Of a stretch of 7,157 nucleotides of DNA, positions 1-6,035 are shown one piece after another; positions within the stretch are counted from its first letter, which is position 1; every line of letters begins with the position of its first letter. The notes beneath the pieces were generated by a model, which searched no databases, had not been told where the DNA came from, and saw only the letters and a program-made list of their open reading frames with translations. The stretch covers positions 1 to 7,157 of the forward strand of contig CAKZYM010000911.1 in assembly GCA_937884685.1 (NCBI GenBank), in the 5' to 3' direction. Origin of the DNA: an uncultured Calothrix sp. Lineage in GTDB: Bacteria; Cyanobacteriota; Cyanobacteriia; Cyanobacteriales; Nostocaceae. Made by a program: the position numbers and the translations under genes.

Positions 1-82
1 CGCCCCTATGTAGAAGTATGACTTAGAGCAAGAGCATCCAGAAAAGCATTATCTTCACAATAACCTATTTGTCCAAATTCTC
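1..82 (-). pseudogene. Inverted, decayed copy of a ketoreductase C-terminal fragment
   Basis: Read on the minus strand in the frame matching the KR on the right arm, this arm gives a peptide like the KR active-site end: the GQ.-.YC..NAFLDA pattern with the Tyr and Asn still present. Relative to the right arm, all six differences change the amino acid: Asp to Gly and Ala to Glu on either side of the Tyr-Cys pair, Ala to Asp, His to Leu, Ser to a TAG stop, and Glu to Gly just past the stop. It is only about 27 codons long within the window, so it is a fragment and not a gene. It could be the edge of a longer inverted PKS copy lying to the left. Confidence 0.6.
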
Positions 83-165
83 CCAGAATTTGGACAAATA
101 GATTATTGTGCAGCTAATGCTTTTCTGGATGCTCATGCTCTAAGTCATACTTCTACATCGGAGCG
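1..165. repeat. Long near-perfect inverted repeat, two 82-base arms
   Basis: Base i pairs with base 166-i across the whole stretch, so bases 1-82 are almost the reverse complement of 84-165. I count six mismatched pairs in the arms (4/162, 7/159, 31/135, 52/114, 55/111, 64/102) plus the unpaired tip around CCC at 82-84. The right arm codes for the end of a KR domain in the frame of the gene that follows; the left arm is the copy. The repeat reaches the first base of the window, so its true outer end is unknown. The tip holds a short inverted repeat (AAATTCT, CCC, AGAATTT) that could seed fold-back copying. It may be a real rearrangement or a chimera at a contig end; six mismatches argue against a simple recent fold-back product. 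Confidence 0.95.
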
Positions 166-2164
166 ATTAACAACCTCAATTAGCTGGGATACTTGGCAAG
201 AAGTCGGGTTTGCAGTGGAAATGGAAGTACCCGATAAAATGCAACAACAGCACGATGAGATGCTTAAAAAAGGCATCTTACCTCAAGAAGGTGTTGATGC
301 TTTTAATCGTATTCTGGGAAGTAAGCTGCCTCATGTTGCTGTCTCAACCCGAGACTTACCAGTTTTAATTAAACAAACTAACTCTTTTGAGTATTGGCAG
401 CAGCAATTAGGGCTTACAGAAGAAAAATTAGCTTCAGTTAATTTTTCCAAAGTAAAACATCCTCGTCCTAATTTAGGTAATGACTATGTTGCTCCCGAAA
501 CTGAAATCGAGCAACTGCTGGCTGATATTTGGCAGGAAATTATCGGAATTGACAAAATAGGCATCTATGACAACTTCTTTGAGTTGGGCGGAAATTCAAT
601 CAACACGATTCAAATTGCTGCCCAAGCCAGCAAAGCAGGTTTAGAGTTAACTTCTCAACAGTTTTTTCACCATCAAACAATTGCAGAATTAGCAACAGAT
701 TTGGCTCTTACTCCAGCTATCCAACCAGAGGGGGAGCTACAAACAAAAACCTTTCATCTTACACCAATTCAACACCACTTTTTCGCTCAAAATCAGCACA
801 ATCCACATCGGTGCAACCAGTCTTTATTACTAGAAATACAGCCAATATGCGATTGCGATTTACTAGAACAAGCTTTACAGTATTTGATTCAACACCATGA
901 TGTATTTCGCCTGGGCTTTAGCCAAGCAGAATCGAACTGGCAGCAGATTGATACCGATGCCGTTGCTCCTCTTGAATTAAGACGAGTAGATTTATCATCA
1001 CTATCAGAAACCGAGCAAAAACTGACGATAGAATCTGTAGCAGCAGAATTAGAGGCAAGTTTAAACTTATTTGAGCAACCACTGATAAAGTATGCTTACT
1101 TCGACTTGGGAGCGTCACAAAAGAGTTGCTTGCTCATAATCATTCACGAATTGATAGTGGATCGTATATCTTGGCAAATTTTGCTAGAAGACTTACAAAC
1201 AGCATATCAGCAAATATCTCAGGGTCAAGCAATAGATTTGCCAGATAGTACTAGCTCCTATATTCAGTGGACACAATTTTTACAGAAATATGCTCAGTCT
1301 GCAAAAATTATGCGGGAGCAAGACTATTGGCTTCAAGAAATGCAAAAAACCTTCAGCCACTTACCCGTTGACTATTCAACAGGTGATAATACAGCAGCGA
1401 ATACAGATACTGTATCAGTTAGTCTAAGTAAACAGGAGACAAAAGCTTTAGTAGAGGAAATTCACGAAGCTTATAATACTAAAATTGAAGATGTATTGCT
1501 CACAGCTTTAGTACAAGCTTTTGGCAAATGGACGGGTGAACCAAAACTACGCTTGGATATCAGAAGCAATGCTAGGGAGAAAACTTTTAAAGATGTTAAT
1601 CTATCCCGTACAATTGGTTCGTTTACAACTAATTTCCCAGCTGTATTAGATATCACAAAATCTTCTGAACCAGGAGATGCATTAATAGCAGTAAAAGAGT
1701 ATTTGCGTAGTGCGCCGAGTGGCGGTATCGGCTATAACATACTAAAGTATTCAAGCAGCGATCTAGAAATTTCTTCTAAACTACAAACTCTGACTCAAAG
1801 TGAAGTAGGTTTTGCCTACCTAGGTCAAGATGACCAAATGATTGCCAAATCCTCTTTATTTAGTCTACCTGATGATTCTCCAGGAATCAGCGTTAGTACA
1901 CCCACTAATAGAACTTATTTGTTAGAGATTGAGGGAATAATAGTCCAAGAACAATTGCAACTGCACTGGAAATATAGTACGGCAATTCACCGTCGAGAAA
2001 CAGTTGAAAGCTTGGCTAATAGCTTCATAGCAGAACTTCGTTCTCTCATCATTCATATTCAGTCAGTTGAAGCAGAAAGATATACGCCTTCTGACTTTTC
2101 AAGAGCTAAATTAAACCAACAACAATTAGATAATTTACTGTTGAAGCTTAATCAAAAGAATTAG
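77..2164 (+). CDS. Hybrid PKS/NRPS protein, 5'-truncated: KR end, carrier, degenerate epimerisation domain
   Basis: Residues are numbered from the GTG at 215, which I regard as internal. The frame is open back to a TAG at 11-13, but KR-like sequence starts only near 77, at the palindrome tip. Bases 83-200 encode the KR end with its Tyr (104-106) and Asn (116-118), and the KR C-terminal extension continues to about residue 55. A carrier domain spans about 91-163, with the phosphopantetheine serine S128 in an LGGNSI motif resembling carriers that precede E domains. An E-type domain spans about 180-625: LTPIQ at 182-186, and GGIGYN, AYLGQ and TNRTY-like blocks later. Its HHxxxDG motif is H311-E-L-I-V-D316-R. 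The EGHGRE block reads R450-S-N-A-R-E455, and the RTxGWFT block has S469 for Trp. Epimerase activity is therefore unlikely. The C-terminal tail (about 628-647) resembles an E-domain docking tail. The next gene starts 10 bases after the stop, so the two are probably co-transcribed. The upstream PKS domains are missing. Confidence 0.85.
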   Translation: MLPEFGQIDYCAANAFLDAHALSHTSTSERLTTSISWDTWQEVGFAVEMEVPDKMQQQHDEMLKKGILPQEGVDAFNRILGSKLPHVAVSTRDLPVLIKQTNSFEYWQQQLGLTEEKLASVNFSKVKHPRPNLGNDYVAPETEIEQLLADIWQEIIGIDKIGIYDNFFELGGNSINTIQIAAQASKAGLELTSQQFFHHQTIAELATDLALTPAIQPEGELQTKTFHLTPIQHHFFAQNQHNPHRCNQSLLLEIQPICDCDLLEQALQYLIQHHDVFRLGFSQAESNWQQIDTDAVAPLELRRVDLSSLSETEQKLTIESVAAELEASLNLFEQPLIKYAYFDLGASQKSCLLIIIHELIVDRISWQILLEDLQTAYQQISQGQAIDLPDSTSSYIQWTQFLQKYAQSAKIMREQDYWLQEMQKTFSHLPVDYSTGDNTAANTDTVSVSLSKQETKALVEEIHEAYNTKIEDVLLTALVQAFGKWTGEPKLRLDIRSNAREKTFKDVNLSRTIGSFTTNFPAVLDITKSSEPGDALIAVKEYLRSAPSGGIGYNILKYSSSDLEISSKLQTLTQSEVGFAYLGQDDQMIAKSSLFSLPDDSPGISVSTPTNRTYLLEIEGIIVQEQLQLHWKYSTAIHRRETVESLANSFIAELRSLIIHIQSVEAERYTPSDFSRAKLNQQQLDNLLLKLNQKN

Positions 2165-2174
2165 AATCAAGCGA

Positions 2175-3584
2175 ATGAAAACCAACAACATTGAAGACAT
2201 CTACCCAGTCACCCCCGTACAAAACGGCATGCTATTCCATTGTTTGTACGATAGTGAAATGCCCTTGTATTTTTTCCAACATATTCATACTGTACGGGGG
2301 AAGCTCAAGGTAGAGCTATTTGAAAAAGCTTGGCAAATTGTCATAGATCGGCATCCCATTTTACGCACTGGTTTTTATTGGGAAGACGTTGATACTCCCC
2401 TACAAATTGTCTACGCTCAAGTAAAAGTACCTGTGAGTTTATATGACTGGTCGGAGATGGATTCAGTTGAACAACAAAAGCAATTTGAATCTTTTCTAGT
2501 TAGCGATCGCCAAAAAAGTTTTGACTTTTCTCAGCCATGTTTGATGCGTCATACTTTAATTCGTACTGATGATGAAAGTTACAAACACATTTGGAGCTTT
2601 AACCACATAATTATGGATGGTTGGGGTGGTTCATTAGTATTACAAGAATTTACCGAAACTTATGGAAAGCTTTGTGTAGATGAACATATAACTTTAGCAC
2701 CTACTCGTCCTTTTAGAGACTACATTGACTGGTTGGAGGAACAAGACATATCAAAAGCCGAGAGTTTTTGGCGACAAGCATTAAAAGGTATCAAAGCACC
2801 AACTCCACTGACTTATATAGAAAAAATTGAAAGGATTGACCAAACGTCTACGCAAGAAGTCAAGTATAGTGAGGAAATAATTCAGTTATCATTAACAAGT
2901 ACACAGGCGTTAAATTCCTTTGCAACACAACATCGCCTCACCCTCGCTACCATAATTAACGGTATTTGGGCTATTCTCCTCAGTCGCTATTCTTGTTGCA
3001 GTAACGTATTGTATGGCTGTACTGTTACTGGGCGACCAGCAGATTTACAAGGAGTAGAGTCCATGGTTGGTATGTTTATTAATACCTTACCAATTCATGT
3101 TAATGTCAATAAAGAGCAGTTATTATTATCGTGGCTTCAGCGTTTTCAACTTCAATTAGTTGAAGTACGAAATTATGAATATACTCCACTAATAGAAGCG
3201 CATCAATGGAGTGAAGTCCCACGAAATTTAACTTTATTTGATAGTATTGTCGTACTAGAAAATTTTCCAGTCAGCGAATTTCTCAAAGCTTGGAAGGGAG
3301 AGCTAGAGTTTCAGCACTCAGAAATATATTACAGAAATAACTATCCTTTAAATTTAGTTATCTACCCAAATGAAGAGTTATTAATAGCTTTCTCCTATGA
3401 TTCTAGAAAATTTGAGACTGACACTATTACTGGGATACTCCAAGATATTGAACTGTTTTTCCAACAGATGATAACTAATCCTAATGTGAAAATCAAAGAC
3501 TTAACATTTTCAACACCAAGACAACAACTAATTACTTCAACATTAGAAAAAGAAACATTAGGAGTAGAACTTTTGCAAATTTAG
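2175..3584 (+). CDS. Stand-alone NRPS condensation domain protein (DCL-like)
   Basis: The protein has 469 residues and consists of one condensation domain, which joins the upstream carrier-bound acyl or peptidyl chain to the next amino acid. The start IEDIYPVTPVQNGMLFH (residues 6-22) is the opening typical of C domains that follow an E domain. The active-site motif is N143-H144-I-I-M-D148-G149: the catalytic second His and the Asp-Gly are kept, while the first His is Asn. The late motifs are present: GCTVTGRP with GVESMVGMFINTLP at 281-306, and YEYTPL, WSEVP, LFDSIVVLENFP at 335-365. The protein ends in the normal C-to-A linker region with no A or carrier domain, so it must act in trans or be a truncated module. 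ATG 2175 lies 10 bases after the preceding stop with no strong Shine-Dalgarno sequence, suggesting translational coupling. The domain call is firm; the D-donor subtype is inferred from motif style. Confidence 0.9.
   Translation: MKTNNIEDIYPVTPVQNGMLFHCLYDSEMPLYFFQHIHTVRGKLKVELFEKAWQIVIDRHPILRTGFYWEDVDTPLQIVYAQVKVPVSLYDWSEMDSVEQQKQFESFLVSDRQKSFDFSQPCLMRHTLIRTDDESYKHIWSFNHIIMDGWGGSLVLQEFTETYGKLCVDEHITLAPTRPFRDYIDWLEEQDISKAESFWRQALKGIKAPTPLTYIEKIERIDQTSTQEVKYSEEIIQLSLTSTQALNSFATQHRLTLATIINGIWAILLSRYSCCSNVLYGCTVTGRPADLQGVESMVGMFINTLPIHVNVNKEQLLLSWLQRFQLQLVEVRNYEYTPLIEAHQWSEVPRNLTLFDSIVVLENFPVSEFLKAWKGELEFQHSEIYYRNNYPLNLVIYPNEELLIAFSYDSRKFETDTITGILQDIELFFQQMITNPNVKIKDLTFSTPRQQLITSTLEKETLGVELLQI
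2503..2510. repeat. HIP1 octamer GCGATCGC
   Basis: This is an exact copy of the highly iterated palindrome that is over-represented in many cyanobacterial genomes. It lies inside the condensation-domain gene. I saw only one exact copy in the window, so it is supporting evidence for a cyanobacterial origin and not proof. Confidence 0.6.
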
Positions 3585-3644
3585 TTAACTCATACTTAAG
3601 AGATAAGTTAATTATTATCAATATCTCAATCAAAATAAACTCAA

Positions 3645-3650
3645 AGAAGG
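3645..3650 (+). promoter_or_regulatory. Ribosome binding site of the JmjC oxygenase gene
   Basis: AGAAGG lies 7 bases before ATG 3658 and supports that start. The 73-base gap before this gene is otherwise AT-rich and shows no convincing promoter. Confidence 0.65.
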
Positions 3651-3657
3651 TTAGACC

Positions 3658-4539
3658 ATGATTGTCTCAAGTGAAATCGAGCGCAGACATAAACTTTCGA
3701 GTGATGAATTTACCTCTTATTATGTTGAACTTGGAAAACCAGTCATAATTTCCGGAGTTATTCCAACTTGGGAAAGCTTTGATAAATGGTCTTTACAATA
3801 CTTTAAACAGTTGTCACCTTCTCTAAATATTTATGCAAAACAATTTAGCGATAAAGGAATTGAAGTATGTAGCCTCACAATGGAGAAATATATAGAATTA
3901 ATAGAAAATTATGAAACTGATTCCTTCAATAATCCTTTACCACCATATTGTCATGACTTACCTTTATTTAGCTTAATACCTTCATTAATAAAAGACGCTC
4001 AACCATTTCCTTTAGATTATTTACCGAAATGGTATGGGTACAAATGGTGGCGTTACTGTCAGTTTTTCTTAGGTTGTTCTAATAGTATTACTCCATTACA
4101 TTTTGATTGCCTTCTGACTAACAATATATTCTTTCAACTTGTTGGACGCAAACAATTTACTATATTATTACCATCAGATGCCAAATATTGTTATCGCAAG
4201 GGCTGGCGGTGGTTTCATGTGAATCCAGAAAATCCAGATTTTAGTAAATATCCTGAATACAAAAATGCTAGGCCAATCAAATTTATTGTAAATCCTGGAG
4301 ATATTTTATATATGCCTCCTGGAACATTGCATCATGTTAGAAGCTTAGATATGTCAATTTCTTTTAATATTGATTGGCACAGTAAAAAAAGTTGCTTGAA
4401 TGCTCTATCTGCTAGTACGAAGGGTATGCCAGTTCAAAATTCATACTATAACTTTTTATTAGCGATGGGATTAGTGTTTAAAATACCATCACCAATAATT
4501 TTTAATTTTTATAAGTCTTATTTAAATTACGTATCTTAA
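3658..4539 (+). CDS. JmjC/cupin-8 Fe(II)/2-oxoglutarate-dependent oxygenase, probable hydroxylase
   Basis: This 293-residue cytosolic protein belongs to the JmjC-like cupin family that includes the asparaginyl hydroxylase FIH. Such enzymes use iron, oxygen and 2-oxoglutarate, usually to hydroxylate an amino acid side chain. The visible motif TPLHFD gives the H148-x-D150 iron ligands. NNIFFQLVGRK ends in K165, the expected 2-oxoglutarate-binding lysine. PGDILYMPPGTLHHV gives the distal iron ligand, H225 by alignment with FIH (H226 is the alternative). An N-terminal segment of about 120 residues (PVIISGVIPTW at 28-38) matches the usual lead-in of the family. No signal peptide is seen. Its place between NRPS genes and beside an aminotransferase suggests tailoring of a building block or of carrier-bound peptide, for example beta-hydroxylation; the substrate is unknown. 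The start is supported by AGAAGG 7 bases upstream. Confidence 0.88.
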   Translation: MIVSSEIERRHKLSSDEFTSYYVELGKPVIISGVIPTWESFDKWSLQYFKQLSPSLNIYAKQFSDKGIEVCSLTMEKYIELIENYETDSFNNPLPPYCHDLPLFSLIPSLIKDAQPFPLDYLPKWYGYKWWRYCQFFLGCSNSITPLHFDCLLTNNIFFQLVGRKQFTILLPSDAKYCYRKGWRWFHVNPENPDFSKYPEYKNARPIKFIVNPGDILYMPPGTLHHVRSLDMSISFNIDWHSKKSCLNALSASTKGMPVQNSYYNFLLAMGLVFKIPSPIIFNFYKSYLNYVS

Positions 4540-4613
4540 CGATAAGAAATTAATGATTTATTTATAAATTTAACTAAGTAGCTAAATATAACAATAAAAT
4601 CGAGAGTAATTAC

Positions 4614-5864
4614 ATGAATATTTTTGAAAAATGTGAATCAAACGTTAGAAGCTATTGTCGTAGTTTCCCTGCCATATTCCATCGGGCAAAAGGTTCTATT
4701 GTTTATGATGAATCAGGCAAAGAATATATAGATTTTTTTGCAGGAGCAGGTGCTTTAAATTATGGGCATAATCATGACTACATAAAGCAAAAGATTATGT
4801 CTTATTTAGATGCTGATGGAATAGCCCACGGCTTAGATATGTATACTTCTGCTAAAGAGAAGTTTTTAGCTCAGTTCAATCAAGTAATACTTAATCCAAA
4901 ACAGTTAGATTATCGCGTACAGTTCTGCGGACCGACCGGAACAAATGCTGTTGAAGCAGCTTTAAAGTTAGCGAGAAAAGTAAAACAAAGAACAGGTATA
5001 TTCTCCTTTATGGGAGCATATCATGGAATGACTTTAGGCAGCTTGTCAATTACTGGTAATACTGGAGTCCGAGCGGGGACAATCGGAACATTAAATAATG
5101 TCACATTCATGCCTTACCCCTATGGTTTCATGGAAAGTTTTGACACAATAGAATATATAGAGTCAGTTTTAAATGATGTTAATTCTGGAATTGAAAAACC
5201 AGCAGCAATAATCTTTGAAACAGTGCAAGCTGAAGGTGGAGTTGTTGTTGCTCCTATTGAATGGATGCAAAGACTAAGAAAATTATGTGACGACAATGAT
5301 ATTTTATTAATCTGCGACGATATTCAAGTTGGTTGTAATAGAACGGGGTCTTTCTTTTCTTTTGAAAGAGCAGATATTGTTCCCGACATGGTAACACTTT
5401 CTAAATCTATTAGTGGTTATGGATTTCCAATGTCCTTATTATTGATAAAGCCAGAATTGGATATATGGGAACCGGGGGAGCATAATGGTACTTTTCGGGG
5501 TAATCAATTAGCATTTATAGGAGCAACAGCGGCTTTAGAATATAAAGGAAATATCAATCTTGAACAGGATGTCAAAGAAAAAGAGCTTTTCTTGAAAAGT
5601 TATCTCACTCAACAAATTGCACCAATGAGTGATAAGATAGCAATACGTGGAATTGGTATGATTTGGGGTATTGATGTTAAAAACTTTGGCGGTAAAAGTT
5701 TTGCCAAAGCTATAACTTCACGTTGTTTTGAAAAAGGTTTAATAGTCGAAGTAGCGGGTAGAAATAGTACAGTAATTAAAATTTTGCCTCCTTTGGTAAT
5801 TGATATGCCTACGCTACAAAAAGGTTGTTCAATTATTAAAGAAGCTTTTAATGAATGCTTGTAA
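4614..5864 (+). CDS. EctB-like class III aminotransferase (diaminobutyrate--2-oxoglutarate transaminase)
   Basis: This PLP enzyme of 416 residues has about the usual length of EctB. EctB enzymes move an amino group from glutamate to L-aspartate 4-semialdehyde to give L-2,4-diaminobutyrate. The N-terminus (EKCESNVRSYCRSFP, then IDFFAGAGALNYGHN at 39-53) closely follows the EctB pattern. PLP-site motifs are GPTGTNAVEAALKLAR (106-121), YHGMT (136-140), D235-D-I-Q-x-G with RTG, the Schiff-base lysine K264 in TLSKSISGYG, and HNGTFRGNQ (290-298), which is typical of this clade. No ectA or ectC is in the window, so a role in supplying an NRPS monomer is more likely than ectoine synthesis. The symbol ectB is therefore withheld. 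The start is preceded by a weak GAGAG at 4602-4606. A related omega-aminotransferase acting on another aldehyde cannot be excluded. Confidence 0.85.
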   Translation: MNIFEKCESNVRSYCRSFPAIFHRAKGSIVYDESGKEYIDFFAGAGALNYGHNHDYIKQKIMSYLDADGIAHGLDMYTSAKEKFLAQFNQVILNPKQLDYRVQFCGPTGTNAVEAALKLARKVKQRTGIFSFMGAYHGMTLGSLSITGNTGVRAGTIGTLNNVTFMPYPYGFMESFDTIEYIESVLNDVNSGIEKPAAIIFETVQAEGGVVVAPIEWMQRLRKLCDDNDILLICDDIQVGCNRTGSFFSFERADIVPDMVTLSKSISGYGFPMSLLLIKPELDIWEPGEHNGTFRGNQLAFIGATAALEYKGNINLEQDVKEKELFLKSYLTQQIAPMSDKIAIRGIGMIWGIDVKNFGGKSFAKAITSRCFEKGLIVEVAGRNSTVIKILPPLVIDMPTLQKGCSIIKEAFNECL

Positions 5865-6001
5865 GCAGATTTTGAATATCATCGTTGGTACGCGACATTG
5901 AATATAGTAATTGATTTATATTGTCTATCTTTCTTCTGTCACGCGCCCTAAAGTGAGTTTTTAGTAACAAACCGTAAATACTAATATCGCTATACCTGTT
6001 T

Positions 6002-6010
6002 TGCTAGAAT
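6002..6010 (+). promoter_or_regulatory. Possible extended -10 promoter for the downstream NRPS gene
   Basis: TGCTAGAAT fits an extended -10 element (TG-n-TAGAAT). It would start transcription near 6017, about 19 bases before ATG 6036. No matching -35 box is seen at 16-18 bases spacing. It lies in the 171-base gap 5865-6035, the longest gene-to-gene space here, in which I see no RNA gene, no clear terminator and no further open frame. Confidence 0.3.
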
Positions 6011-6022
6011 CACTAATTTAAA

Positions 6023-6028
6023 TGAGGT
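6023..6028 (+). promoter_or_regulatory. Ribosome binding site of the downstream NRPS gene
   Basis: TGAGGT, 7 bases before ATG 6036, is a good Shine-Dalgarno sequence. It fixes the start of the NRPS gene, which matters because that gene begins in the middle of a C domain. Confidence 0.7.
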
Positions 6029-6035
6029 CAAAATT

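Noticed and set aside
215..217. GTG at 215 as the true start of the first gene
   Set aside because: The codons before it (about 83-214) continue a clear KR domain in frame, so this GTG is an internal valine.
918..1118. Minus-strand open frame of 66 codons
   Set aside because: It lies opposite the well-supported E-domain coding sequence and shows no recognisable motif or ribosome binding site.
1471..1656. Minus-strand open frame of 61 codons
   Set aside because: It is antisense to the E-domain coding region and has no support of its own.
3585..3611. Inverted repeat TTAACT / AGTTAA after the condensation gene, as a terminator
   Set aside because: The stem is only six AT-rich pairs with a 15-base loop and no T-run, so it is too weak to call.
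5964..5977. NtcA-like site GTA-N8-TAA upstream of the last NRPS gene
   Set aside because: The second half should be TAC, and the nearest -10 match (6005) is too far away for a standard NtcA-activated promoter.
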